Counted from the first letter of the stretch, positions 39,564 through 48,051 are shown. The stretch: 64,000 nt of DNA from Oceanospirillaceae bacterium (GCA_015665455.1 JADFAD010000006.1:186001-250000), one strand, 5' to 3'. Program-made: numbers and translations. Notes: generated by a model from the letters alone, not told the origin.

Positions 39564-39634
39564 GTAATCGACCGCCTTGAAGCCTAAGGCAGTTTAAAAA
39601 TGAATAAAAATGGTATATTTTCACGTATTAATTA

Positions 39635-39665
39635 CTTTTACTCATACTATTTGCTTTTACCCATA
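39635..39665. repeat. Direct repeat upstream of the metR-like gene
   Basis: CTTTTACTCATA (39635-39646) and CTTTTACCCATA (39654-39665) are direct repeats with one mismatch, 19 bp apart (about two helical turns). A third, inverted, weaker copy lies around 39599-39609. They are candidate operator half sites in the reductase-metR spacer. Confidence 0.4.
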
Positions 39666-39685
39666 TTAAGTGTCTCGTTAAAAAC

Positions 39686-40582
39686 ATGATCGAACGCATA
39701 CACCTTAGAATTGTACACGCCGTTGAACAGCACGGATCCCTTACCGCCGCAGCCAAAGAACTGTGTGTCACTCAATCCGCGCTAAGTCATTCCATGCGTA
39801 AGCTGGAAGATAACCTAGGTAATAAAGTCTGGTTACGTGAGGGACGTAGATTACGGCTTACTCAATCGGGCCGTTACCTACTTAATATCGCCAATCGCGT
39901 GCTTCCATTGTTGGATCATGCCGAAAGCAAACTTAAACAAATAGCCCAAGGCGAACGGGGTACATTGCGAATTGGGATGGAATGCCACCCCTGTTATCAG
40001 TGGTTATTAAAGGTTGTATCCCCATTTTTAGATGCCTGGCCCGATGTGGATGTGGATGTAAAACAGAAGTTCCAATTCGGCGGTGTAGGGGCTTTATTGG
40101 ATTACGAAATAGATTTACTGGTAACGCCTGATCCATTTTATAAAAGCGGCCTAAGTTTTAACCCTGTATTTGATTACGAGCAGGTTTTGGTCGTTTCAAA
40201 AAATCATACATTAGCCTCTGTGCCATACGCTCAAGCAGAAGACCTTCGTGATCAAGTACTACTGACCTACCCTGTTGCCACAGACAGGCTGGACATTTAT
40301 AGCCAGTTTCTAAACCCATCAGGTGTCGTACCAAGACTTCATAAAACCAGTGAAACCACCGAAATCATGCTGCAAATGGTCGCCTGTGATCGAGGAGTCG
40401 CACCACTGCCTCGTTGGTTAGCAGAAGAGTACTGCGCAAAGCTCCCCTTATCTGTGGTGCGCTTAGGCGAAGAAGGTATCTCTAAACAGATTTTTTTAGG
40501 TACTCGTGAAGGTGATAGTGACATTGAATACTTAAAAGCGTTTACGGATTTAGCGCGTAGCTATAAACACTCCTCCCCTTAA
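39686..40582 (+). CDS. metR: LysR-family regulator, MetR-like
   Basis: Transcription regulator of 298 aa. The N-terminal winged helix has GSLTAAAKELCVTQSALSHSMRKLE (about 17-41). The effector domain closely follows E. coli MetR: IGMECHPCYQWLLKVV, FDYEQVLVVSKNH and LLTYPVATDRLDIYSQFL. MetR senses homocysteine and activates metE and metH in enterobacteria. Here the gene lies between a divergent flavin reductase gene and the co-directional mesX-mesD genes, the probable targets, which carry MetR-like boxes. There is no clear ribosome-binding site before the ATG. Confidence 0.88.
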   Translation: MIERIHLRIVHAVEQHGSLTAAAKELCVTQSALSHSMRKLEDNLGNKVWLREGRRLRLTQSGRYLLNIANRVLPLLDHAESKLKQIAQGERGTLRIGMECHPCYQWLLKVVSPFLDAWPDVDVDVKQKFQFGGVGALLDYEIDLLVTPDPFYKSGLSFNPVFDYEQVLVVSKNHTLASVPYAQAEDLRDQVLLTYPVATDRLDIYSQFLNPSGVVPRLHKTSETTEIMLQMVACDRGVAPLPRWLAEEYCAKLPLSVVRLGEEGISKQIFLGTREGDSDIEYLKAFTDLARSYKHSSP

Positions 40583-40905
40583 AGCCAGAAAACTCTGCAT
40601 TATTAACCAATCAAGCCACGCTACCTGCGTGCCCCTGCCAATTCTTAGACGATCTTGGTTATCTCCCAATAAGCGAAATAGATCTCACTAGACAAAGTTC
40701 AAGCAGCGACCCCTCCAAAACAGCTAACAACCCTATTCGCCCTTCAAATCAAACAAATCATGAACAAAACTCATATTTACATGAAATAAAGTCAATTTTA
40801 TTCATAAAGATCTAGCTATACAGTGTCCTCATATTAACCGCTCACAAGATTAAGACTGTGACTGACTTAGGCAGTTAGAGAACATCAAGAAGGCCAGACA
40901 GAACA
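40583..40905 (+). promoter_or_regulatory. Control region of mesX-mesD with two MetR-like boxes
   Basis: This 323-bp spacer has no gene. It holds TGAACAAAACTCA (40761-40773) and TGAAATAAAGTCA (40782-40794), each one mismatch from TGAA-N5-TTCA and 21 bp apart, which puts them on the same face of the helix. A further ATGAA(A)TAAA/TTTATTCAT inverted repeat spans 40781-40805. A possible -10 TATACA lies at 40817-40822 with no good -35, as expected for an activated promoter. Confidence 0.6.
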
Positions 40906-41883
40906 ATGAACAGAGACTTTACTTACACGATTAAACGCATTTGTTTCGATGAAAACTATCATCCATCGGACAGCACGCGAATCACGACCAATTTTGCCAA
41001 CCTAGCAAGAGGCGAAAGTCGCCAAGAGAACTTACGTAACGCCCTAAGAATGGTCGACAGCCGTTTCAATGCGTTAGCCAATTGGGATAACCCTAAGGGA
41101 GATCGCTACTCGGTCGAACTTGAAATCATTTCCGTTGATATTGATATTGAAGGCAACGGCCAACACTTCCCATCCATTGAAATATTAAAGACCTACATCG
41201 TCGATCACAAAACGAACAAGCGTATCGAAGGCATTGTCGGGAACAATTTTTCTTCTTACGTGCGTGATTACGATTTTAGCGTGCTACTGCTGGATCATAA
41301 TAAAGGCCAACCGCAATTTAGCATCCCAGATAACTTTGGCGATCTGCACGGCAAGCTGTTTAAAGATTTTATCTGCTCAGATACATACAAACAGAGCTTT
41401 AATAAGGCACCCGTGATCTGTCTGAGTGTTTCGGATAACAAAATTTATCGTCGTACTGAAAATCAGCATCCTGTACTGGGTGTTGAATATCTACCCAATG
41501 AATCATCTTTGACTGAACAATATTTCAAAAAAATGGGCTTTGAGGTGCGTTATTTTATGCCGCACAACAGTGTCGCACCTTTGGCGTTTTACTTTATTGG
41601 CGACTTACTCTGCGATTACACCAATCTCGAGTTGATCGGCACCATCAGCACGATGGAGACCTTCCAAAAGATCTACCGTCCTGAGATTTATAATGCAAAT
41701 GCGGTGGCAGGTAATCACTATCAACCCAACTTGAAATACTCAGATCATTCACTGACTCAAATTGTTTATGATCGGGAAGAGCGCAGCCAACTGGCAATTA
41801 AACAAGGGAAGTTTGCCGAAGAGCACTTCATAAAACCGTACCAATCTGTACTTGAACAGTGGTCTCAAAATTACGCGCTATAG
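40906..41883 (+). CDS. mesX: MesX (DUF1852), partner of folate-independent methionine synthase
   Basis: DUF1852 family protein of 325 aa. Family segments include FTYTIKRICFDENYHPSDSTRITTNFANLARG at the N terminus, VEYLPNESSLTEQYFKKMGFEVRYFMPHNSVAP in the middle and FQKIYRPEIYNANAVAGNHYQPNLKYSDHSLTQ near the end. From published work on folate-independent methionine synthases, DUF1852 (MesX) is required together with MesD for methionine synthesis in aerobes; its chemistry is unknown. It is soluble (no signal or membrane segment) and lies 25 bp before mesD, probably co-transcribed and under MetR control. Confidence 0.88.
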   Translation: MNRDFTYTIKRICFDENYHPSDSTRITTNFANLARGESRQENLRNALRMVDSRFNALANWDNPKGDRYSVELEIISVDIDIEGNGQHFPSIEILKTYIVDHKTNKRIEGIVGNNFSSYVRDYDFSVLLLDHNKGQPQFSIPDNFGDLHGKLFKDFICSDTYKQSFNKAPVICLSVSDNKIYRRTENQHPVLGVEYLPNESSLTEQYFKKMGFEVRYFMPHNSVAPLAFYFIGDLLCDYTNLELIGTISTMETFQKIYRPEIYNANAVAGNHYQPNLKYSDHSLTQIVYDREERSQLAIKQGKFAEEHFIKPYQSVLEQWSQNYAL

Positions 41884-41908
41884 CCACACAAAACAGGCAG
41901 ACTTTATT

Positions 41909-42937
41909 ATGAAAACACTATTACCTACCTCAACCGCTGGCAGTTTACCGAAACCTTCCTGGCTGGCTGAACCAGAGACGCTTTGGTCACCCTGGAAATT
42001 ACAAGATAACGAGCTCATTGATGGCAAACACGATGCTTTACGCATCGCGTTGCAGGAGCAAAAACAAGCCGGCATTGATATTGTCAGTGATGGCGAACAA
42101 ACCCGCCAACACTTTGTGACTACGTTCATTGAACACCTTAGTGGCGTTGATTTTGAACAACGTAAGACCGTTAAAATTCGTGATCGCTATGATGCCAGTG
42201 TCCCTACGGTGGTTGGCCCTATAAGTCGACCAAACGCCGTGTTTGTTGAAGACGCTAAATTCTTACGCCAACAAACTGATCAACCCATTAAATGGGCGCT
42301 ACCAGGCCCAATGACCATGGTAGACACTCTGTATGATGACCATTATAAAAGCCGAGAAAAGCTCGCTTGGGAATTTGCCAAAGCACTCAATCAAGAAGCC
42401 AAGGAATTAGAAGCCGCTGGCGTTGATATTATCCAATTTGATGAGCCCGCCTTTAACGTCTTTTTTGATGAAGTAAATGACTGGGGGATCGCTTGTTTAG
42501 AAAAAGCGATTGAAGGGCTTAATTGTGAAACCGTGGTTCATATCTGTTACGGCTATGGGATAAAAGCCAACACCGACTGGAAGAAAACCCTGGGGTCTGA
42601 GTGGCGACAATATGAAGAAGTGTTTCCAAAACTTCAACAATCAAACATCGATATCATCTCACTGGAATGTCATAACTCTAGCGTGCCTATTGAGTTACTA
42701 GCGCTCGTTCAAGGTAAAAAAATCATGGTCGGTGCCATTGATGTGGCAACCAATACCATTGAAACACCCGAAGAAGTGGCCGCCACCTTACGCAAAGCAC
42801 TTAAATATGTAGATGCAGACAAGCTTTACCCGTGCACGAATTGCGGTATGGCGCCGCTATCTCGCGAAGTAGCCAGAGGCAAACTGAATGCCTTACGTGC
42901 GGGAGCAGAGATAGTCAGAAAAGAATTGGCAACTTAG
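41909..42937 (+). CDS. mesD: MesD, short MetE-like methionine synthase
   Basis: Protein of 342 aa equal to the catalytic C-terminal half of MetE, lacking the N-terminal folate-positioning half. The zinc site is complete: H211 and C213 (VHICYG), E253 (SLECHNS) and C312 (TNCGM). Other landmarks are STAGSLPKP near the start, DGEQTRQHF, WALPGPMT and IIQFDEPAF. It is predicted to methylate homocysteine from a donor other than methyl-tetrahydrofolate; the donor is unknown. The start at 41909 fits the family; a frame extends 19 codons upstream into mesX. It follows mesX and precedes a TauE/SafE permease. Confidence 0.9.
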   Translation: MKTLLPTSTAGSLPKPSWLAEPETLWSPWKLQDNELIDGKHDALRIALQEQKQAGIDIVSDGEQTRQHFVTTFIEHLSGVDFEQRKTVKIRDRYDASVPTVVGPISRPNAVFVEDAKFLRQQTDQPIKWALPGPMTMVDTLYDDHYKSREKLAWEFAKALNQEAKELEAAGVDIIQFDEPAFNVFFDEVNDWGIACLEKAIEGLNCETVVHICYGYGIKANTDWKKTLGSEWRQYEEVFPKLQQSNIDIISLECHNSSVPIELLALVQGKKIMVGAIDVATNTIETPEEVAATLRKALKYVDADKLYPCTNCGMAPLSREVARGKLNALRAGAEIVRKELAT

Positions 42938-42985
42938 AAGCATCATAAAAACCCTTGTGATCACCCAACACAGAAGTAGCAATCA

Positions 42986-43816
42986 ATGAGCATCCTTGAG
43001 TTTATAATACAAAATATCCCTACCTTTTTGGCCCTGCTTGCGACTGGCATTTTCGCTGGTATTTTAGCCGGTCTATTAGGCGTTGGCGGCGGCATCGTGA
43101 TTGTACCGGTGCTGTTTTTCTTATTTCAAAGCTTTGGCGTATCACCAGAATCAGCCATGGTGATCGCAACGGCCACCTCATTGGCTACGATTGTACCGAC
43201 CTCGATCAGCTCCATTCGCTCTCATCACCAAAAAGGGAACGTGGATTTTGAACTTTTAAAGCGCTGGTCCATATTTATACTGATTGGTGTATTGGTGGGC
43301 AGCTGGTTAGTCACTCGCGTTGACGGTAGCCTACTTACTGTTCTGTTCGGTGTAATCGCAACATTATCAGCACTCAACATGTTATTCAGAACCGGAAAAC
43401 CTGCATTATTTCAAAAACTACCTAGCAATGCAGGACAGACAGCGATGGGCACATCCATTGGTTTTTTCAGCGCTATGGTTGGTATCGGCGGTGGGACTAT
43501 CTCAGTACCCCTACTCACCTTGTACAACTATCCGGCCCATAAAGCAGTAGGCACCGCTGCAGCAATTGGGCTCATCATTTCATTACCTGGCGCGTTGACC
43601 ATGCTTCTATTGGGTAGCACGCCCACCGACGCACCCGCAGGCACATTGGGATTAGTTAACCTAGTGAGTTTCCTTTGCATTGTCCCGCTTACCGTGCTGT
43701 TCGCGCCTGTCGGCGCATCGCTCGCAGCCAAGCTGGACGCAGCAAAACTGAAGAAAATCTTTGCTGTTGTATTGCTTATCACTGGCCTGCGTATGCTGAT
43801 GCAACTAGCCCTTTAA
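42986..43816 (+). CDS. TauE/SafE family membrane permease
   Basis: Membrane protein of 276 aa with about eight segments and the two inverted TauE/SafE repeats: GIFAGILAGLLGVGGGIVIVP near residue 25 and GFFSAMVGIGGGTISVPLL near 160. Family members move sulfite, sulfoacetate or other organic anions; the substrate cannot be read from sequence. It is 48 bp after mesD on the same strand and ends at a strong terminator, so it is probably the last gene of the mes operon. Confidence 0.9.
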   Translation: MSILEFIIQNIPTFLALLATGIFAGILAGLLGVGGGIVIVPVLFFLFQSFGVSPESAMVIATATSLATIVPTSISSIRSHHQKGNVDFELLKRWSIFILIGVLVGSWLVTRVDGSLLTVLFGVIATLSALNMLFRTGKPALFQKLPSNAGQTAMGTSIGFFSAMVGIGGGTISVPLLTLYNYPAHKAVGTAAAIGLIISLPGALTMLLLGSTPTDAPAGTLGLVNLVSFLCIVPLTVLFAPVGASLAAKLDAAKLKKIFAVVLLITGLRMLMQLAL

Positions 43817-43854
43817 ACGACGTCATCACTTTGGTTCTAAAAGTCATTAACATC

Positions 43855-43884
43855 TTTAAAAAAGAGGCTTCGGCCTCTTTGTTA
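43855..43884 (+). terminator. Rho-independent terminator after the TauE/SafE gene
   Basis: AAAGAGGC-TTCG-GCCTCTTT (43861-43880) with flanking A and T. The 26 bases 43855-43880 are identical to the ssrA terminator at 35615-35640. Confidence 0.9.
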
Positions 43885-44101
43885 TTAGCTATAAAACACC
43901 AACGAATAACAAACTGAGTGTGTAGCATCATGTCCACTTCCCACTCAAGGCATTGGCACCTCGTTTCATAATGATCACAAATATTTAAAAAACAGAAGAA
44001 TTTCAATCACCTGAAACAAAATGAAACATCAACAGCTTACTACCCACTCCGATCTGCCTTATACTATATTCTAAGTTGTAGAATTAAAAACGGGCTTCAC
44101 A

Positions 44102-45382
44102 TTGGCTACTAAAAAAAATCTTATAAGCGTAGACAAACTTACTGTAGGAATGTACGTAGACATTCAGTTGGGATGGTCTCAGCATCCGTTTTTATTCCGT
44201 AAAATGAAAATCAAAAGTTCTTATGAAATCCAGGTCATGAAAGATCTTGGCCTTAAAGAAGTCGTTTTATTTCCCGAAAAAAGTGAGAAGGCAAGCCTAG
44301 AAGCCTCAAGTCAGATAGACGATATAAGTGAATTTGAAGAGCCAGAAAGCAAAGCCTCAAGTGAAGAGCTTTGGGAGCAAAAGCAAGAAGCGCTTAAGAA
44401 AGCAGATAGCTTTCGCATCAACCGAAAGAAGATTGCGCTTGAATACCGAGAAAAGCAAAAACGGGTCAAGAACCTAACGGCCGATCTTAAGTCAGCGCCT
44501 GCAAACGCCATCCGCGATGCCGCTGAAGTCATCGATGATATGCTTGAAAATTTTAACGATGACACCGATGTATTAATTAATTTAGTCAGCTTAAGCAGCG
44601 ACGATCATTCTCATCATTGTCACTCACTCAATGTAACGGTTCTGTCGCTCACCATTGGGAATGCATTAGGTCTTTCCAAAAAAGAATTAAAACTGCTTGG
44701 GCTAGGGGCAATTCTTCATGACATAGGTAAGGCGGCAATCCCCGCTTCGGTCGTGAATAAAAAAGGCAAGAAAACCACCAGCGAAATCAAGTTACTTCAA
44801 ACCCATGCATTTGCAGGCGCTCGAATTGCCGAATCAATGCCTGAGGTAGACATGCGAGTGGTGCATGTCATTCGACACCATCATGAGTTTCTAGATGGTT
44901 CCGGGTTCCCCAAGGGCTTAAAAGGCGATGACATTTCAACCATCTGCCGAATAGTCACCATCGCGAATATGTACGACAACTTATGCAACAACACAGACCC
45001 AGCCGCTGCTGTCATCCCTAAATCAGCAATGGCCATCCTATTTAAGAAGTACCAAAGAAAGCTCGATATTAATCTTGTCCAGCACTTCATCAAAACCTTT
45101 GGGGTTTACCCTCCGGGTACGGTTGTGAAACTGAGTGATGACAGTATCGCCTTAGTAATTTCAGTTGACCCGAGCACTATCCTTAAACCTAAGGTGCTTC
45201 TCTATAACCCTGACATTCCTGCCAACCAAGCATTACTGGTTAGCCTTGTCGAACACGATAAATTAGAAGTCGTAAGTGTGATCAAGCCAGAAGAGTGTCC
45301 ACCTAGAGTCTATGAGTATTTAGGTATTCAGGAGAACATGGGCTTCTATCTAGAAACCATCAAGAAACAGTCTGGCATTTAG
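44102..45382 (+). CDS. HD-GYP domain cyclic-di-GMP phosphodiesterase with DUF3391
   Basis: Signalling protein of 426 aa. The N-terminal DUF3391 domain (about 5-70, DKLTVGMYVDIQLGWSQHPF) is followed by a charged helical linker and an HD-GYP domain: the HD motif in LHDIGKAAIP (about 205), HHxH-type metal ligands in IRHHHEFLDGSGFP (about 258), where the GYP triad reads GFP. Members hydrolyse c-di-GMP and affect motility and biofilm. The start is TTG at 44102, because the DUF3391 begins there and no ATG precedes it. No operon partner is seen. Confidence 0.87.
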   Translation: MATKKNLISVDKLTVGMYVDIQLGWSQHPFLFRKMKIKSSYEIQVMKDLGLKEVVLFPEKSEKASLEASSQIDDISEFEEPESKASSEELWEQKQEALKKADSFRINRKKIALEYREKQKRVKNLTADLKSAPANAIRDAAEVIDDMLENFNDDTDVLINLVSLSSDDHSHHCHSLNVTVLSLTIGNALGLSKKELKLLGLGAILHDIGKAAIPASVVNKKGKKTTSEIKLLQTHAFAGARIAESMPEVDMRVVHVIRHHHEFLDGSGFPKGLKGDDISTICRIVTIANMYDNLCNNTDPAAAVIPKSAMAILFKKYQRKLDINLVQHFIKTFGVYPPGTVVKLSDDSIALVISVDPSTILKPKVLLYNPDIPANQALLVSLVEHDKLEVVSVIKPEECPPRVYEYLGIQENMGFYLETIKKQSGI

Positions 45383-45467
45383 ATTTCAAAGTAGCGACCT
45401 CTATAGGAGCAGTAGAGTTACTGCCCTTCAGCTGCCCCAATACTTGCTCATCATTATAAGTCTATGT

Positions 45468-46532
45468 TTAAAAACGGATTTCAATGTCTATAGTCACTGG
45501 CGCATGATCCGAACATTCTGAATCGGTCTCATTGCTGTGGTTTTCCAAATGTTCACTGTGCACTTGGTAATTCGTTACTTCAGCCAAACTATGATCATAC
45601 TCACTGTTAAAATCTTTCGATAAAAGAATGTAATCCAGAGTATTCCCCTTATTGGCAAAGTAATGCGTAGGCTTCCGTTTCGTCTTATCTGAATGATTCT
45701 CTAAATGAATATCAGAATGGACAGTGAGATCGAACGAATCAAATAATGAATAACGCTCTATAAATCGACGCACCTCCGTAGGTAAACTTGAAATGTACCT
45801 AGGGCCTAATTTATCCATCCCTCTGCCAGCGACTAATTGTTGTAACGCTGCGGATTCAATCGTGTCATTTAAATCCCCCAAAATCATCGTCGGCCGTTCT
45901 TTAACGCACATTTGCTCAACATAATCTTGATAGATCATTGAGGCTTCTGTTCCGCGCTGAATGTTTGATGCCCAACGGCCATGAATCTCCGCCAGCATAT
46001 GCGCTCTGATGGCATCATCACTGCCTAAGGTTTCAGGGAGGTCTCTTTCAAACTGCGAACGTTTTGATTTCAAGTGCAACACATACACCAGAACCGTACC
46101 GAACCCTTCTATGGCAATTTCAGCTCTAATCGGTGGCCGGCTGAATGAAAAGTCGTCCTGCAACTTCAACTCATGTACAAGATGGTCGCTGAAGGTTACG
46201 GCCTCGACAGAGACAATTGGAAATTTAGACGCCAACGCAACCACGGGTTTATCATACACATGGCCAATATCGATTCGAGGTTCAGCAACGGTTTTAAAAT
46301 ACGGCAACCCCACTCTTTGAGTCAGCTCTTTTAGAGCCTCGGGGCTAAAAACTTCTTGAAAGCCGATAATGTCAGGGGTCATTTCTGATAGCTTTTTACT
46401 CAACCACTGCTCTTTCTTGACCCACTGGCTCTCTGAGTAAATGTTTTCTTGCTCGTAATATGCATTCGGTGGCTCAATGTAATTCAGCAAATTGAACGTA
46501 CAAACCCGAAATCCTGTTGTGTAGTTATCCAA
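45468..46532 (-). CDS. Endonuclease/exonuclease/phosphatase family protein
   Basis: EEP superfamily hydrolase of 354 aa. Motifs: VCTFNLLNY (Asn), IIGFQEV with the metal-binding Glu near 58, ILGDLNDT (Asp/Asn) near 220, and SDHAPVTIDIEI (catalytic Asp-His) near the C terminus. No signal peptide is seen. The start is TTG at 46530-46532 with only a weak upstream site. The substrate (DNA, phospholipid or nucleotide) is unknown. It is not linked by operon to its neighbours; a small inverted repeat GCAGTA/TACTGC (45409-45424) lies between it and the HD-GYP gene. Confidence 0.85.
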   Translation of the reverse strand: MDNYTTGFRVCTFNLLNYIEPPNAYYEQENIYSESQWVKKEQWLSKKLSEMTPDIIGFQEVFSPEALKELTQRVGLPYFKTVAEPRIDIGHVYDKPVVALASKFPIVSVEAVTFSDHLVHELKLQDDFSFSRPPIRAEIAIEGFGTVLVYVLHLKSKRSQFERDLPETLGSDDAIRAHMLAEIHGRWASNIQRGTEASMIYQDYVEQMCVKERPTMILGDLNDTIESAALQQLVAGRGMDKLGPRYISSLPTEVRRFIERYSLFDSFDLTVHSDIHLENHSDKTKRKPTHYFANKGNTLDYILLSKDFNSEYDHSLAEVTNYQVHSEHLENHSNETDSECSDHAPVTIDIEIRF

Positions 46533-46618
46533 AATAAAAAGGTAGTCCTGTAGGTCATCTAATTACTCATTTATATCCCCCACAGCCTACCTTCTATTTA
46601 ATCATTTCTAAACCCATT

Positions 46619-46674
46619 AAAAACGAATTGTACTTACACAACAAAAACGAATTGTACTTACACAACAAAAACGA
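46619..46674. repeat. 24-bp tandem direct repeat
   Basis: A 24-bp unit (AAAAACGAATTGTACTTA then CACAAC) occurs twice without a gap at 46619-46642 and 46643-46666, followed by the first eight bases of a third copy (46667-46674). It lies between the EEP and ABM genes and codes for nothing. Confidence 0.95.
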
Positions 46675-46727
46675 GGGGTAAGCGTTCACTCCCCTCGCCT
46701 TCTTCGTGCTTTAACGTGTCATAAACA

Positions 46728-47018
46728 TTAAATCATTTCTTTTTCAAAGTATTTAACAACTGGCGGCTGCTCGAAGAATGAAGCCAGTTCAGCCAACACG
46801 CCATTATCTGTTATGTATTTCATATATTCTTTATGCTGATTAAGACTTATCCACTCTTCCTCCAGCAACATTTCTTTTTGGTCAATATCAAAAAATACCT
46901 TTACCGACATGCAGCCATTAAAGCCTCTGACATTAGGTAAGTTTTCAGCAAGAAAAGGGGTTAATGACTCAACACTGCCCGGCTTTAGCTGGCAATTTAA
47001 AGTAACTCTAACGGTCAT
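46728..47018 (-). CDS. Antibiotic biosynthesis monooxygenase (ABM) domain protein
   Basis: Ferredoxin-like ABM-fold protein of 96 aa, related to quinol monooxygenases. Landmarks are VRVTLNCQLKPGSVESL at the N terminus, the central GCMSVKVFFDIDQKEMLLEEEWIS, and the C-terminal YMKYITDNGVLAELASFFEQPP. The substrate is unknown. The gene is followed by a regulator of the AraC family on the same strand (127 bp upstream), which could control it. Confidence 0.85.
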   Translation of the reverse strand: MTVRVTLNCQLKPGSVESLTPFLAENLPNVRGFNGCMSVKVFFDIDQKEMLLEEEWISLNQHKEYMKYITDNGVLAELASFFEQPPVVKYFEKEMI

Positions 47019-47145
47019 ATTTTTTGCTCCTAAGAATTAAATAACGCCAAGAATTTAATCACAGGAGTACAACCGAACTACCTAAAAGAAAGTAAAAGTA
47101 TCAATTTTCGGTCACCTTCTTCACATTATTACTGGCTTAGCATTA

Positions 47146-48051
47146 TCACTGGCTTAACATCAATTGCTTCGGCGTAATTTGATACCTTGATTTAAAGAGC
47201 TGAATAAAATGTGAAATATTTTCAAAACCCACATCCAATGCGACTTCGGTAACGGTCAATTCCTGACTCGTAAGTAAAGTATAAGCACGAGACAGCCTTC
47301 GCTCTTGTAACCATTGCTTAGGGGGCATGCCATACGTAGCTTTAAAGTCCCGAAAAAAACTAGAAACGCTTCGCCCAGATAAGTGAGCCAAATCACTTAC
47401 ACTCAAGTTAACTACGTTATCATTTCTTAATAAACGAACAAGATTCCTTTTGGGCGTCAGCGTTTTAGTCGCAGAACTGAGCGCCGCCTGAAATATTCCA
47501 CCACTATCCGCAGCTAGAAGATGAAGAAGCTCAAGCAACTTGAGACGAATCAACGCCGACGAATCACAGCGTTCTTTATTCATCACCTGAATTGATTGGA
47601 AAAACACATTCATTGCCTCAGTGCACTTCACGGTTATCAACTCTGAATTGATATCCTTCGATGGATCAATACCGTTCGAAGAGCTTAAAAAATCAGAGAT
47701 AATATTCTGATCATAGAAAATCAAATACGCCTTTAAATTCTCTGTAGCCCTTACATAATCAGAATGAAGATTTAACCCCTGGGGCAAAAAAATTGCGGTA
47801 TTAGCTTTCAAATAATGGGTAACGTTGTCCGACGTAGTTATGGTTTCTTTACCGCTCTCAATGTAAACAACGCAAGGCATGTTTGTGTAAAACTCTACGT
47901 CGACCAAATCCTCTTCAAGGCTTTTATAGAAGATAACCGAACTCCCCGTGTCCAATAAGGACGTCGCATCCCTCATTGAATAGAGTGCCTGAGGAATCAC
48001 CAGTATATTCGTTTCACAGTACTCTGATATCCCTTTCATTCTGCCATCCAT
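47146..48051 (-). CDS. AraC-family transcriptional regulator
   Basis: Regulator of 301 aa. The C-terminal two-helix-turn-helix domain starts near 200: LSVSDLAHLSGRSVSSFFRDFKATYGMPPKQWLQERRL and then TVTEVALDVGFENISHFIQLFKSRYQITP, the AraC signature. The N-terminal cupin-like part (about 25-120) binds an unknown effector. The first ATG (48051) is used; a second lies four codons later. It lies upstream of the ABM gene on the same strand and could regulate it. Confidence 0.9.
   Translation of the reverse strand: MDGRMKGISEYCETNILVIPQALYSMRDATSLLDTGSSVIFYKSLEEDLVDVEFYTNMPCVVYIESGKETITTSDNVTHYLKANTAIFLPQGLNLHSDYVRATENLKAYLIFYDQNIISDFLSSSNGIDPSKDINSELITVKCTEAMNVFFQSIQVMNKERCDSSALIRLKLLELLHLLAADSGGIFQAALSSATKTLTPKRNLVRLLRNDNVVNLSVSDLAHLSGRSVSSFFRDFKATYGMPPKQWLQERRLSRAYTLLTSQELTVTEVALDVGFENISHFIQLFKSRYQITPKQLMLSQ

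Noticed and set aside
41909-42937. Truncated or pseudogene metE
   Set aside because: It lacks the N-terminal half of MetE but keeps all zinc ligands, has an intact frame and sits next to mesX, so it is a complete MesD-type enzyme rather than a broken metE.
43779-44006. 75-codon minus-strand frame over the TauE/SafE terminator
   Set aside because: It crosses a strong terminator and the end of the permease gene and has no coding character.
46619-46674. CRISPR-like repeats
   Set aside because: The 24-bp units are adjacent with no spacer between them and only two full copies exist; no cas gene is nearby.
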